Assembly (NCBI RefSeq): GCF_947488715.1
Contig: NZ_CANLAG010000002.1
Span: 124,001 to 188,000, forward strand
From: an uncultured Tateyamaria sp.
GTDB taxonomy: Bacteria > Pseudomonadota > Alphaproteobacteria > Rhodobacterales > Rhodobacteraceae
Direction of reading: 5' to 3'
Length of the DNA stretch: 64,000 bases
This document shows positions 44,366-53,733 of this stretch, one piece after another. A model generated the notes under the pieces. That model worked only from the letters and a program-made list of their open reading frames with translations, made no database searches and had not been told where the DNA came from. Made by a program: the position numbers and the translations under genes. Each line of letters starts with the position of its first letter. Position 1 is the stretch's first letter.

Positions 44366-46204
44366 ATGTCCATGCTTGATCACACCGACACAGCGCCGAT
44401 TGCCAGTATCCAGGGACTGCGCGTTGAGTTCCAAACCAAGGACGGTCCGGTGGTCGGTGTCGAAGACGTGTCGTTTGACATCAAACCGGGCGAAACCGTC
44501 TGTGTCGTTGGCGAATCCGGGTCGGGCAAATCGGTGTCCTCACTGTCGCTGATGCGGTTGGTCGAGTTCGGCGGCGGTCAGATCGCGGGTGGCCGCCTCG
44601 TCTTTGATCGCAAAGATGCTGAGGCGGTCGATCTCGCCGAAACGGATCAGGACCTGATGCGCACGATCCGCGGCAATGAAATTGGCATGATCTTTCAAGA
44701 GCCGATGACTGCGCTGAACCCGGTCTTTACCGTGGGGCGGCAACTGACCGAGGGCCTGCGCCTGCACAAGGGGCTGAGCAAAAGCCAGGCAGAAGAGCGC
44801 GCGCTTGCGCTGCTCCAGCAGGTGCGCATTCCGGAACCTGCGCGCCGGATGAAACAGTACCCGCACGAATTGTCGGGCGGTATGCGCCAACGCGTTGTGA
44901 TCGCCATGGCATTGGCCTGTGCGCCGCGTCTGCTGATTGCAGACGAACCAACAACGGCCCTGGACGTGACGATCCAGGCGGAAATCCTCGCGCTAATGGA
45001 CCGGCTAAAGCGCGAAACCGGTACGGCGGTGATGTTCATCACGCATGACATGGCCGTCGTGGCGCAGATGGCGGACCGGGTTGTGGTGATGTTCCGCGGC
45101 AACAAGGTTGAAGAGGGGCCGGTCGAAGAGATTTTCGAGAATCCGCAGCACCCGTACACCAAGGCGCTGCTGGCGGCTGTGCCCAAACTGGGCGAGATGC
45201 GTGGCAAGGCGCACCCGGAGCCGATGAAGCTGATGGGGCGCGCGCAAGACGAGATCAAGCCGATCCCCGGATCTGACACCCCGCTTTTGCATGTCAAAGG
45301 GTTGACGACCCGCTTTCCCGTGCGCGGTGGTTTCTTCCGCAGACTGGTCGCAAACGTCCACGCGGTCGAAGACGTGTCATTCACCATCAACAAGGGGCAA
45401 ACACTCAGCCTTGTGGGCGAAAGCGGGTGCGGCAAGTCGTCGGCGGGCCGCTCGATCCTGCGATTGGTCGAACCGCAATCCGGTGAGATTCGTTTGGGCG
45501 ACATGGATGTCATGGCACTGAACGACCGCGATTTGCGGCGGGCGCGTGTGGACATGCAGATGATCTTTCAGGACCCCTTTGCCTCGCTCAACCCGCAGAT
45601 GCAGTTGGCGGACCAGGTGGCAGAACCGATGCACAACTTTGGCATGTTCAAAGGAGAGGAAGGGCGCAAACGGGTCGAGATGTTGTTTGACCGTGTGGAA
45701 TTGCCGCGCAGCTTCATGCGCCGCTATCCGCACGAATTGTCAGGCGGGCAACGTCAGCGGGTGGCCATCGCGCGCGCGCTTGCGCTCAATCCCAAGCTGA
45801 TCATTGCGGACGAGGCGGTGTCTGCGCTGGACGTGTCCGTTCAGGCGCAGGTTTTGAACCTGATGATGGAGCTGCAATCCGAGATGGATTTGTCATTCCT
45901 TTTTATCAGTCACGACATGGCGGTTGTGGAGCGGGTGAGCCATCAGGTCGGGGTGATGTATCTGGGCCGCATCGTCGAAATGGGCCCACGGGCGCGCGTG
46001 TTCGAGAACCCCCAACACCCTTATACGCAAGCGTTGATGAAGGCCGTGCCAATCGCAGACCCAAGGCAACGGAAGGCCGAGAAGGATTTGAACTTCAAAC
46101 CGATTCCGTCGCCCATTCATCCTGTCGACTATCGTCCAGAGCCATCTGTCTACAACGAGGTCGAGCCGGGGCATTTCGTCCTGACCACCGACAGTGGGTA
46201 TTGA
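44366..46204 (+). CDS. Fused double ATPase of a peptide ABC transporter (OppD-OppF type)
   Basis: A 612-aa protein with two complete nucleotide-binding domains. The first has Walker A GESGSGKS at about residues 49-56 and signature LSGGMRQRV at about 170. The second has GESGCGKS at about 351 and LSGGQRQRV at about 459. Each half ends with the Opp-type HPYTKALLAAVP or HPYTQALMKAVP motif. It supplies both ATPase sites for the two permeases encoded on the other strand. ATG 44366 has GGGG just upstream, and ATG 44372 is also in frame. Confidence 0.94.
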   Translation: MSMLDHTDTAPIASIQGLRVEFQTKDGPVVGVEDVSFDIKPGETVCVVGESGSGKSVSSLSLMRLVEFGGGQIAGGRLVFDRKDAEAVDLAETDQDLMRTIRGNEIGMIFQEPMTALNPVFTVGRQLTEGLRLHKGLSKSQAEERALALLQQVRIPEPARRMKQYPHELSGGMRQRVVIAMALACAPRLLIADEPTTALDVTIQAEILALMDRLKRETGTAVMFITHDMAVVAQMADRVVVMFRGNKVEEGPVEEIFENPQHPYTKALLAAVPKLGEMRGKAHPEPMKLMGRAQDEIKPIPGSDTPLLHVKGLTTRFPVRGGFFRRLVANVHAVEDVSFTINKGQTLSLVGESGCGKSSAGRSILRLVEPQSGEIRLGDMDVMALNDRDLRRARVDMQMIFQDPFASLNPQMQLADQVAEPMHNFGMFKGEEGRKRVEMLFDRVELPRSFMRRYPHELSGGQRQRVAIARALALNPKLIIADEAVSALDVSVQAQVLNLMMELQSEMDLSFLFISHDMAVVERVSHQVGVMYLGRIVEMGPRARVFENPQHPYTQALMKAVPIADPRQRKAEKDLNFKPIPSPIHPVDYRPEPSVYNEVEPGHFVLTTDSGY

Positions 46205-46334
46205 TGCGCCATACCCAAGCCGCCCTGAGCAGTGTCCTGTCGGTTGCTTGCCTTGGGATGTACGGCGCTGACCAGTGCTGCAGTCTTGCGGCAGACCGCT
46301 GCAAAACAATCATAAAGCCAATGGAGGCGACCGC

Positions 46335-47495
46335 GTGACCGTCCGAATGACCCCGCTGGAATTGATGACCAAGCTGATCAGCTTTCCCACGGTAAGCCGG
46401 GACACAAACCTGCCGCTTGTGGATTGGGTCGAAGGATACCTGGCAGATCACGGGATCGTCGCGCATCGTTATGTGGACCCCGATCAACCCAAAGCCGCGC
46501 TGTTTGCGCATGTCGGCCCTGAGGTCGATGGGGCGGTTGTCTTGTCCGGTCACACCGATGTGGTGCCTGTCGACGGCCAACCGTGGGAGTCGGATCCGTA
46601 TGTTGTTACCGAACGGGACGGCAAATATTTTGGGCGCGGCACCTGCGATATGAAGGGGTTCGATGCGCTGGCCATTTGGGCGCTGGTTGAGGCGCATGTC
46701 GCTGGTGTGCGGACGCCCTTGCAATTGGCGCTAAGCTTTGACGAAGAGATCGGATGCCTTGGCGCACCGCCGATGATCGAGGCCATGCAGGCTGTTGTGC
46801 CCAAAGGCGGGCCGGTCATTGTGGGTGAGCCGTCAATGATGAAGGCCGTTACGGGCCACAAGGGTGGGCAAGGCTTTGCCACTCATGTGGTCGGCTTTGA
46901 GGTGCATTCGTCACTCTTGCCACAGGGCGTCAGTGCGATTTTGGAGGGGGCCAAGGTCATCGATTTTGCCAATGCGCGCAATGCCGAGAACATGGCGGCG
47001 ACGCCGTCTGCTTTGGCGGCGATGTTCGACCCGCCCTTCACCACGTGGCACGTGGGCCAGATCAAGGGGGGGACCGCGCACAATATCACGGCCAAGTCCT
47101 GCGCGTTTTCCATGGACTTCAGGGCAGTCCCTGGGGACGACGTCGTTGCGCTGAAAGAGGCGTATCTGGCGCATGTTGCCCACATCGAAAAGGGTATGCA
47201 AGCGATCCATCCGGACACGCGGATTGAAGTGGATGCGCGATTTAACGTGCCGCCGTTGACGCCAGAAGAAGACGGGAGCGCCGAAGCGCTGGCGCGCGCC
47301 ATTACAGGTGACAATGGCACCCATGTGGTTAGCTATGGCACCGAGGCGGGTCAATTTCAGGCGGCTGGTTATTCGGCAGTGGTGTGCGGGCCGGGTGACA
47401 TTGCCCAAGCCCACCAACCAAACGAATTTATCAGTGTGGCGCAGTTTGAGGCTGGGCATGCGTTTATGCGTGATCTGGTTGCGCGTTTGAAATGA
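46335..47495 (+). CDS. Acetylornithine deacetylase-type M20 hydrolase
   Basis: A 386-aa dizinc amidohydrolase resembling ArgE. SGHTDVVPVDGQPW supplies the first zinc ligands, GRGTCDMKG the bridging Asp, and LSFDEEIGCLGAP the catalytic Glu and next ligand. The dimerisation insert is intact. GTG 46335 has GGAGG seven bases before it and is preferred to ATG 46347. Given its place behind a peptide transporter, deacylation of imported N-acyl amino acids is as likely as arginine synthesis. Copy C of the palindromic element directly follows. Confidence 0.9.
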   Translation: MTVRMTPLELMTKLISFPTVSRDTNLPLVDWVEGYLADHGIVAHRYVDPDQPKAALFAHVGPEVDGAVVLSGHTDVVPVDGQPWESDPYVVTERDGKYFGRGTCDMKGFDALAIWALVEAHVAGVRTPLQLALSFDEEIGCLGAPPMIEAMQAVVPKGGPVIVGEPSMMKAVTGHKGGQGFATHVVGFEVHSSLLPQGVSAILEGAKVIDFANARNAENMAATPSALAAMFDPPFTTWHVGQIKGGTAHNITAKSCAFSMDFRAVPGDDVVALKEAYLAHVAHIEKGMQAIHPDTRIEVDARFNVPPLTPEEDGSAEALARAITGDNGTHVVSYGTEAGQFQAAGYSAVVCGPGDIAQAHQPNEFISVAQFEAGHAFMRDLVARLK

Positions 47496-47496
47496 T

Positions 47497-47550
47497 GTCG
47501 GGGCTGGACTGTTTTGGCCTTTGGCCAAAAGGCGCCCACCCACCGACCCA
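47497..47550. repeat. Nested palindromic intergenic element, copy C
   Basis: It begins one base after the M20 gene stop. The outer arms are GTCGG and CCGAC. The inner hairpin is TTTTGGCC-TTT-GGCCAAAA. The 3' side reads GGCGCCCACCC then ACCGACCCA. Unlike the other copies it lies between two genes in the same direction. Confidence 0.8.
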
Positions 47551-47585
47551 AGCTGGACGCGATTTCTTTGGACAGGGGTAAGCCC

Positions 47586-48929
47586 GTGACGTTTCCGATA
47601 TCTGAGCAGTCACCTGTAACCTGGCCGGGGCCGCACCCGGATCATGCGGATGTGGTTGTGATTGGCGGTGGGGTGATCGGCGTCTGCACGGCGCTGTATC
47701 TGGCCGAGGCGGGCGTGCGCGTTGTGATGTTAGAAAAGGGCCGCATTGCGGGAGAACAATCCTCGCGCAATTGGGGCTGGATCCGCCAGCAGGGTCGCGA
47801 TCCCGACGAATTGCCCATTATGGTCGAGGCCAATCGCTTGTGGCGAGATCTGGCTGCGCGCACAAATGTCGATATTGGCCTTGTGACCGGTGGGGTGACC
47901 TATCTGGCCCGTTCCGATGCGGACTTGGAGCGCTATGCAGACTGGCTTCCCAATGCCAAGGCGGCCGGCGTGGACAGTCGTATCCTGTCGTCGCGTGAGG
48001 TGGCGGAGCTGGTCCCTGACATGTCACAGACCTACCTGGGTGCATTGCACACACCCAGCGACATGCGGGCGGAGCCCTGGGTTGCTGTGCCTGCGTTGGC
48101 GGGGATCGCGTCGCGAGCCGGTGCGGTGTTGGTCGAAAACTGTGCGGTCCGTGGTTTGGACATCTCGGCGGGGCGTGTCAGCGGGGTTGTGACGGAACAG
48201 GGGCGGATTTCGGCGCCAGAGGTTGTGTTGGCAGGTGGTGCGTGGTCCAGCCTGTTTTTGCGCCGCCACGGTGTGCATATTCCACAATTGTCCGTGCGCG
48301 CGACGGTGGCCGCGACCGAGCCGTTGCCCGAAATACATGCAGGTGGCGTTGCTGATGACCGTATTGCGTTTCGGCCCCGTGCAGATGGCGGGTATTCGCT
48401 GGCTGCCGGTGGATTTCACGAATTGTTTGTGGGGCCGGATGCGTTTCGGGCCTTGCCCAAGTATCTGACGCAACTGCGCGCGGATCCGTTTGGCACACGG
48501 TTTCTACCGGCTGCGCCGCGTGGGTTTCCGGATGCCTGGGGCACTGCGCGGCACTGGCAGGATGACGATGTTTCTCCGTTTGAGGCGATGCGCGTTTTGA
48601 ACCCGGCGCCCAACGCAGGCAAAGTCGCGGCGCTGCAACGCACGTTCGGCGAACTGTTTCCGCAGATAGGGCCCGTCGGGATCAAGGCGGCTTGGGCCGG
48701 GATGATCGACACGATGCCAGACGTGGTGCCGGTTGTGGACCGTATGGCCCAGATACCGGGGTTGACCGTCGGAACAGGGATGAGTGGCCATGGATTTGGC
48801 ATTGGCCCAGGCATGGGAAAGGTGCTGGCGGCTCTGGTCACCGGTGGCGCGGTGGGCCATGATCTGAGCAGGTTCCGGTTGGCGCGCTTTCATGACGGCA
48901 GCGCGATGCGACTTGGACCATCCGTCTAA
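47586..48929 (+). CDS. FAD-dependent oxidoreductase, D-amino-acid oxidase (DAO) family
   Basis: A 447-aa flavoenzyme. The dinucleotide-binding fold DVVVIGGGVIGVCTALYLAEAG is near the N terminus with EKGRIAGEQSSRNWGW after it, typical of DAO-family amine or amino-acid oxidases. The C-terminal GLTVGTGMSGHGFGIGPGMGK is the second FAD contact. GTG 47586 has AGGGG about seven bases upstream; a frame extension overlaps repeat C. The likely substrate is an amine or (D-)amino acid released by its hydrolase neighbours; this is inference. Confidence 0.88.
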   Translation: MTFPISEQSPVTWPGPHPDHADVVVIGGGVIGVCTALYLAEAGVRVVMLEKGRIAGEQSSRNWGWIRQQGRDPDELPIMVEANRLWRDLAARTNVDIGLVTGGVTYLARSDADLERYADWLPNAKAAGVDSRILSSREVAELVPDMSQTYLGALHTPSDMRAEPWVAVPALAGIASRAGAVLVENCAVRGLDISAGRVSGVVTEQGRISAPEVVLAGGAWSSLFLRRHGVHIPQLSVRATVAATEPLPEIHAGGVADDRIAFRPRADGGYSLAAGGFHELFVGPDAFRALPKYLTQLRADPFGTRFLPAAPRGFPDAWGTARHWQDDDVSPFEAMRVLNPAPNAGKVAALQRTFGELFPQIGPVGIKAAWAGMIDTMPDVVPVVDRMAQIPGLTVGTGMSGHGFGIGPGMGKVLAALVTGGAVGHDLSRFRLARFHDGSAMRLGPSV

Positions 48930-48973
48930 AGCTCTAGCTGGTTTCATGCGAAACCCAAAAAGGACTGTGCGTC

Positions 48974-50140
48974 ATGCCGATCAAGAACCGTCTTGCAGAG
49001 ACCCATGCCGAGATCACTGGCTGGCGTCACCATCTTCATGCCAATCCCGAATTGGGGTTTGAAGAGCACGAGACCGCGGCCTTTGTTGCGCAAAAACTGC
49101 GTGATCTGGGTGTGGATACGGTTGAAACCGGCATTGCGCAGACCGGGATTGTGGCGGTCATCAAGGGCCGCACAGACACGCTTGGCCGTGTTGTCGGGCT
49201 GCGCGCGGATATGGACGCGTTGCCGATCCTCGAAGCATCCGGCGTCGATTTTTCCTCGCAGAACGAAGGCGTCATGCACGCTTGCGGCCATGACGGGCAC
49301 ACATCCATCCTGTTGGGGGCTGCGCAGTATCTTGCCGAGACACGGAACTTTAACGGCACTGTGGTTTTGCTGTTCCAACCCGCCGAAGAGGGCGGTGGTG
49401 GCGGACGCGAGATGGTGAATGAAGGCGTGATGGACCGATGGGGCGTGCAAGAGGTGTATGGTCTGCATAACATGCCTGGCTTGCCCACCGGGCAGTTTGC
49501 GATCCGTACTGGTCCGCTTTTGGCCTCAGCTGATGAGTTCGAGGTTCATGTGACGGGCAAGGGCGGCCATGCGGCTGCACCGCATGAGGCACTGGATCCC
49601 AATGTCACAGCGGCGCATATTATCCTTGGGCTTCAGAGCATTGCGAGCCGCAATGTTGATCCGTTGCACTCTGCGGTGGTGTCCGTTTGTGCGCTGCATT
49701 CGGATGTGGACACGCACAACGTCATCCCACAGGTCACCCGCATGACCGGCACCGTGCGCGCATTGGACGGCGCTGTGCGCGATATGATGGAGGAACGGGT
49801 CAAGAAAATCGCGACTGCGACTGCGGATGCCTATGGCTGCGTGGCAGAGGTGACCTATACCCGTGGCTATCCGGTGACGGTCAATCATCCAGCGGAAACG
49901 GAACATGCGGCTGCCGCTGCGCGGAGTGTTGCCGGTGAGGTGATCACCGACACACCGCCCATCATGGCGGCCGAAGACTTTTCCTATATGCTTGAGGCGC
50001 GGCCGGGCGCCTACATCATGCTGGGCAATGGGGACAACGGGACGTTGCACCACCCGGCCTACCGGTTTGACGACGATGCCATCCCGGCTGGCTGCAGCTG
50101 GTTTGTTGAGTTGGTCGAGCAACGTATGCCCGCGCAATAA
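48974..50140 (+). CDS. M20 amidohydrolase (hippurate hydrolase-like), first tandem copy
   Basis: A 388-aa M20D-type metal-dependent amidohydrolase of the hippuricase/IAA-amino-acid hydrolase group. The signature HACGHDGHTSILLGAA is at about residues 102-117 and the PAEEGGGGGREMVNEGVMD block follows. The second metal region MAAEDFSYMLEARPGAYIMLGNGD is near the C terminus. It is a close paralogue of the next gene, same length and co-linear throughout. Expected to cleave N-acyl or N-aryl amino acids. Confidence 0.92.
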   Translation: MPIKNRLAETHAEITGWRHHLHANPELGFEEHETAAFVAQKLRDLGVDTVETGIAQTGIVAVIKGRTDTLGRVVGLRADMDALPILEASGVDFSSQNEGVMHACGHDGHTSILLGAAQYLAETRNFNGTVVLLFQPAEEGGGGGREMVNEGVMDRWGVQEVYGLHNMPGLPTGQFAIRTGPLLASADEFEVHVTGKGGHAAAPHEALDPNVTAAHIILGLQSIASRNVDPLHSAVVSVCALHSDVDTHNVIPQVTRMTGTVRALDGAVRDMMEERVKKIATATADAYGCVAEVTYTRGYPVTVNHPAETEHAAAAARSVAGEVITDTPPIMAAEDFSYMLEARPGAYIMLGNGDNGTLHHPAYRFDDDAIPAGCSWFVELVEQRMPAQ

Positions 50141-50168
50141 TTTACGACGACACAAGGATTTTCATACC

Positions 50169-51335
50169 ATGCCCACCAAAAACCGGTTCGCCGACCTGCA
50201 TGCTGACATAACCGCATGGCGGCGCGACATGCACGAACATCCCGAGATCCTATTTGAAACGCATCGCACCAGCGCGTTGGTCGCAGAGAAGTTGCGGGCC
50301 TTTGGCTGCGATGAGGTTGTCGAGGGGATCGGACGCACTGGTGTCGTGGGCGTGATCAAGGGGTCGTCGGATGCAAGCGGAAAGGTAATTGGTCTGCGCG
50401 CCGATATGGATGCGCTGCCAATTCATGAGCAAACGGGCGTCGCACATGCCTCGAAAACGGCCAATGCGATGCACGCCTGCGGACATGACGGCCACACCGC
50501 GATGTTGCTGGGTGCGGCGCAGTATTTGGCTGAGACGCGGAATTTTGACGGGACGGTGGTGGTGATCTTTCAACCCGCCGAAGAGGGCGGCGGCGGCGGC
50601 CGTGAGATGTGCAATGATGGCATGATGGATCGCTGGGGCATTCAGGAAGTGTACGGGATGCACAACTGGCCCGGACGTCCCGTCGGAGAATTTGCAATTC
50701 GTCCCGGCCCGTTCTTTGCGGCGACTGACCTGTTGGAGATCGAGTTTGAAGGGTTGGGTGGTCACGCGGCCAAACCGCAAGAGACCATCGACACGACATT
50801 GATGGCGTCACATGCCGTCACGGCGTTGCAGTCGATCGTCAGCCGCAATGCCGATCCGATTGACCGGATCGTGGTGTCGATCACGTCGTTCGAGACGTCG
50901 TCCAAAGCTTTTAACGTGATCCCGCAGAAGGTGCAGATCATGGGCACCGTGCGCACAATGAGCGCCGAGATGCGTGATCTGGCTGAAAAACGCGTGGTCG
51001 AGGTTTGTGAAGGCATAGCCACGACCTTTGGCGGGCAGGTGCGTGTGGATTATCAGCGGAACTATCCGGTGATGGTAAACCACGACGAACAGACGGCCTT
51101 TGCTGCGGACGTGGCGCGGTCGGTGTCCGGGCAGTGCGATGAAGCGCCCTTGGTCATGGGGGGCGAGGATTTTGCATTCATGCTCGAAGAGCGGCCCGGC
51201 GCGTATATTCTGGTCGGGAACGGGGACACGGCGATGGTGCACCACCCTGAATATGACTTTAACGATGAGGCCATTCCAGCCGGGTGTTCCTGGTGGGCGG
51301 AAATCGTTGAACAGCGTATGCCCGCGGCGTCCTGA
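50169..51335 (+). CDS. M20 amidohydrolase (hippurate hydrolase-like), second tandem copy
   Basis: A 388-aa paralogue of the upstream gene, starting 28 bases after it. HACGHDGHTAMLLGAA and PAEEGGGGGREMCNDGMMD align without gaps, and GGEDFAFMLEERPGAYILVGNGD matches the C-terminal metal region. Differences concentrate in the lid domain (for example FFAATDLLEIEFEGLGG against LLASADEFEVHVTGKGG), suggesting different side-chain preference. Start at 50169 (MPTKNRFADLHAD); the earlier in-frame extension lies in the upstream gene. Confidence 0.92.
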   Translation: MPTKNRFADLHADITAWRRDMHEHPEILFETHRTSALVAEKLRAFGCDEVVEGIGRTGVVGVIKGSSDASGKVIGLRADMDALPIHEQTGVAHASKTANAMHACGHDGHTAMLLGAAQYLAETRNFDGTVVVIFQPAEEGGGGGREMCNDGMMDRWGIQEVYGMHNWPGRPVGEFAIRPGPFFAATDLLEIEFEGLGGHAAKPQETIDTTLMASHAVTALQSIVSRNADPIDRIVVSITSFETSSKAFNVIPQKVQIMGTVRTMSAEMRDLAEKRVVEVCEGIATTFGGQVRVDYQRNYPVMVNHDEQTAFAADVARSVSGQCDEAPLVMGGEDFAFMLEERPGAYILVGNGDTAMVHHPEYDFNDEAIPAGCSWWAEIVEQRMPAAS

Positions 51336-51390
51336 CGTCGGCTGACGCTCCTGCGCCCTGAGGGGCGCAGATCGCCCCACCCATCGTCCC
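51336..51390. repeat. Nested palindromic intergenic element, copy E (diverged)
   Basis: It fills the gap between convergent stop codons. The inner hairpin CTGCGCCC-TGAG-GGGCGCAG is perfect. The 3' side CGCCCCACCC-ATCGTCCC follows the family pattern. Outer pairing is weaker: GACG with CGTC and GG with CC. Confidence 0.65.
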
Positions 51391-52440
51391 TTAGTCGCGC
51401 AATAGTGTGCGGTAGATGTCCATGATGGCGGATGCTTCCTGTGACAATTGGAAGTGGTCCAGCATGTGTTGCCGCGCGGCGCGTGACCACGTGGTCAGCA
51501 AGTCGGGGTTTGTCAGCAAATGTTCCGTTGCTTCAACCATTTGATCGGTGTTGCCTGCCTCGATCAGAGCGCCTGTATGACCGTCGCGGATCAATTCTTC
51601 GAACGCACCCACGCGTGTGGCGATGGCCGGCGCGCCACAGGCCATGGCCTCGAGCGGCGTCAAACCGAACCCTTCCCAACGCTGTGGGGCCACATAGACG
51701 TCGAGGGCCTGATAGAATTTGGGCGTCTCCCACACCGGCACTTCGGGCAAGAACAAGAGACGATCCGCGCAGCCGGATGCCTGGACCCGCGCCTTGAGAT
51801 CTTGCAGAAATTCAGCGTCTTTGTCGACTGCGCGGCCCATGACAATTGCGGCGGCGGTCGGATGCGCTTGCAAGACACGGATCATCGCGTCGACAAAAAC
51901 GTCGGTGCCTTTTTGTGCCCTGATCCGGCCAAAACATCCCAGCAGTGGTCCGGGCGGCAGCCCGAGCTCTGACTTGAGGGCCGGTTTGTCCGGCGCTGGC
52001 GAAAACGTGTCAGTGTCGATCCCGTGGTGGATCACGGTGGCCGGCCGTTCAAGATAGGCGGCGGTTTTGGCAGAGGTGGCGATCACCGCGTCCATACGTG
52101 CGATCAGCCACTTGGTCAGGCCGGTATGATGGCGCTGGCTGGCCGAGGTAAAGAGCAGCTTTAGCCGCTTTCCAAGCAGGTATTTCAAGGCCAGACCCGC
52201 GATCATTTCCACGTTGCGACGCGCATGCCAGACGCGCGCGCCATGCGGTCCACGGCGCGGCATGGTCAGCAAATGGGGCCATGCGACGTTGGGCACATGC
52301 GGCGGCATTTCTGGCGCACAGGCGGTGATGGCCATCTCTTCGGCCTGCAAGGGAACCAAACGAATGACCGTGGACGTCACCCCCGACAGGCGCCGTTTGA
52401 AATTGGGCGCAATCACGTCAATCTCGGCGAGGTCAGTCAT
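51391..52440 (-). CDS. Family 4 glycosyltransferase, probably LPS core
   Basis: A 349-aa GT-B glycosyltransferase. The C-terminal donor domain shows GCFGRIRAQKGTDVFVDAM and the E-x7-E motif in EGFGLTPLEAMACGAPAIAT. The N terminus (DVIAPNFKRRLSGVTSTVI) is the acceptor side. Start at 52440 (MTDLAEIDVIAPN) overlaps the waaA stop by eight bases, so the two are co-translated. Pairing with a Kdo transferase suggests a lipopolysaccharide core sugar transferase; the sugar is unknown. Confidence 0.87.
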   Translation of the reverse strand: MTDLAEIDVIAPNFKRRLSGVTSTVIRLVPLQAEEMAITACAPEMPPHVPNVAWPHLLTMPRRGPHGARVWHARRNVEMIAGLALKYLLGKRLKLLFTSASQRHHTGLTKWLIARMDAVIATSAKTAAYLERPATVIHHGIDTDTFSPAPDKPALKSELGLPPGPLLGCFGRIRAQKGTDVFVDAMIRVLQAHPTAAAIVMGRAVDKDAEFLQDLKARVQASGCADRLLFLPEVPVWETPKFYQALDVYVAPQRWEGFGLTPLEAMACGAPAIATRVGAFEELIRDGHTGALIEAGNTDQMVEATEHLLTNPDLLTTWSRAARQHMLDHFQLSQEASAIMDIYRTLLRD

Positions 52441-53728
52441 GTGGTCCTTCCGCGTGCTCTGCCGCCATTGAGTAGAGGTCCTGGCCCAGACGCGCCAGAG
52501 TTTCTGTGCCAGACACTGCCAATGGTCGGGCATTGCGCGCCAGCCGGGCGGCGCGCGCGGGGTGGTCCAACAACGTCCTTACCGCTTCACAGAGCGTTTC
52601 GGCATCCTTGACCTGCACGCTTGCATCCTGCGCCAGGAATGTCGCGTAAACATCTGAGAAATTGTCATAAAGTGGCCCATGCAGGATGGCGGTATCTGCG
52701 GCTGCTGGCTCGTAGGGGGTGTGGCCACCGACGGGTGCAAAGGACCCGCCGAGAAACACAATGGGGCTGAGTGTGTACCAAAGGTCAGTCTCACCCATCG
52801 TGTCGGCCAGATACACTTGAATGCCTTGGCCAAGGTTGGCACCGGTGCTGCGCCGGGCGGTATTCAGTCCCGTCTGTTCTATCAAGGCCACGATTTGGTT
52901 GGCACGTTCGGGGTGGCGGGGGACGAGGATCAGGCACAGGTCAGGGCGATCCGCACACAGACGCTTGTGCGCGGCCAACACGATCTCTTCTTCGCCCGGA
53001 TGGGTCGAGGCGGCCACCCAGACAGGTCTGTCGCCCAATGCGGCGTGTGCCGCAGCAACCGCCGAAGGGTCGAGCAAAGGCGGTCCCGTCAGTGACTTGA
53101 GGTTGACGCCCATCGCCGCGCCTCGCACCCCGAGATCACGCAGATGATCCAGGCTGCGCCGGTCCTGGCACAAGGCCAGAGTGATCCCACGCATCACATA
53201 AGCGGCAGTGGCCGGGAACCTCTTCCACCCCTGCGCGCTGTTTTCGGATAATCGTGCATTCAACAGGGCCAAGGGGATGTCACGACGGGCGCATTGATCC
53301 AACAGGTTTGGCCACAACTCCGATTCGACCAGAACACACAGATCTGGGCGCCAGTGCCGTAGAAACCGGTTCAAGGGGCCGTTGCCGTCCAAAGGGCCAA
53401 ACTGGTGCACTGCACCCCGCGGCAGCCGCCCGGACACCACCTGTGCCGACGTTGCGGTGCCGGATGTCAGCAGAACCTGAACATCCGGATGTTCCGTCAT
53501 CGTCTGCGCAATCAAAGGCAGAACGGATTTCGCCTCGCCCACACTTGCGGCATGAAACCAGATCAACGGACCAAAGCCGCGCTGCGCTGTGGCGTGACCC
53601 AATCGTTCATGCGCGCGGTCCACGGAAACGCCCGCGCGGCGCAGCTTGTTCACCGCACGGCGCGCGGCGAAGGGCAGGGCCAGCGCGACCAGAGCCTGAT
53701 ACAGCCGAAAGAGAAAGGTCGGGCGCAT
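52433..53728 (-). CDS. waaA: 3-deoxy-D-manno-octulosonic acid (Kdo) transferase
   Basis: Inner-membrane-associated glycosyltransferase that adds Kdo to lipid A precursors. The 431-aa sequence starts with a hydrophobic anchor (FLFRLYQALVALALPFA), then WFHAASVGEAKSVLPL, the family signature with the catalytic Glu. VAASTHPGEEEIVLAAHKRL and VFLGGSFAPVGGHTPYEPA are the other landmarks. It sits between moaA (five bases upstream) and the family 4 transferase (overlap). Confidence 0.94.
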   Translation of the reverse strand: MRPTFLFRLYQALVALALPFAARRAVNKLRRAGVSVDRAHERLGHATAQRGFGPLIWFHAASVGEAKSVLPLIAQTMTEHPDVQVLLTSGTATSAQVVSGRLPRGAVHQFGPLDGNGPLNRFLRHWRPDLCVLVESELWPNLLDQCARRDIPLALLNARLSENSAQGWKRFPATAAYVMRGITLALCQDRRSLDHLRDLGVRGAAMGVNLKSLTGPPLLDPSAVAAAHAALGDRPVWVAASTHPGEEEIVLAAHKRLCADRPDLCLILVPRHPERANQIVALIEQTGLNTARRSTGANLGQGIQVYLADTMGETDLWYTLSPIVFLGGSFAPVGGHTPYEPAAADTAILHGPLYDNFSDVYATFLAQDASVQVKDAETLCEAVRTLLDHPARAARLARNARPLAVSGTETLARLGQDLYSMAAEHAEGPHD

Positions 53729-53733
53729 GCCCG

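Noticed and set aside
44224-44379. A 51-codon open frame (MPISKQTLGKLQALR...) overlapping the start of the double ATPase gene
   Set aside because: The peptide looks helical, but no ribosome site precedes it and it overlaps the ATPase start in another frame. Kept only as a possibility for ribosome profiling.
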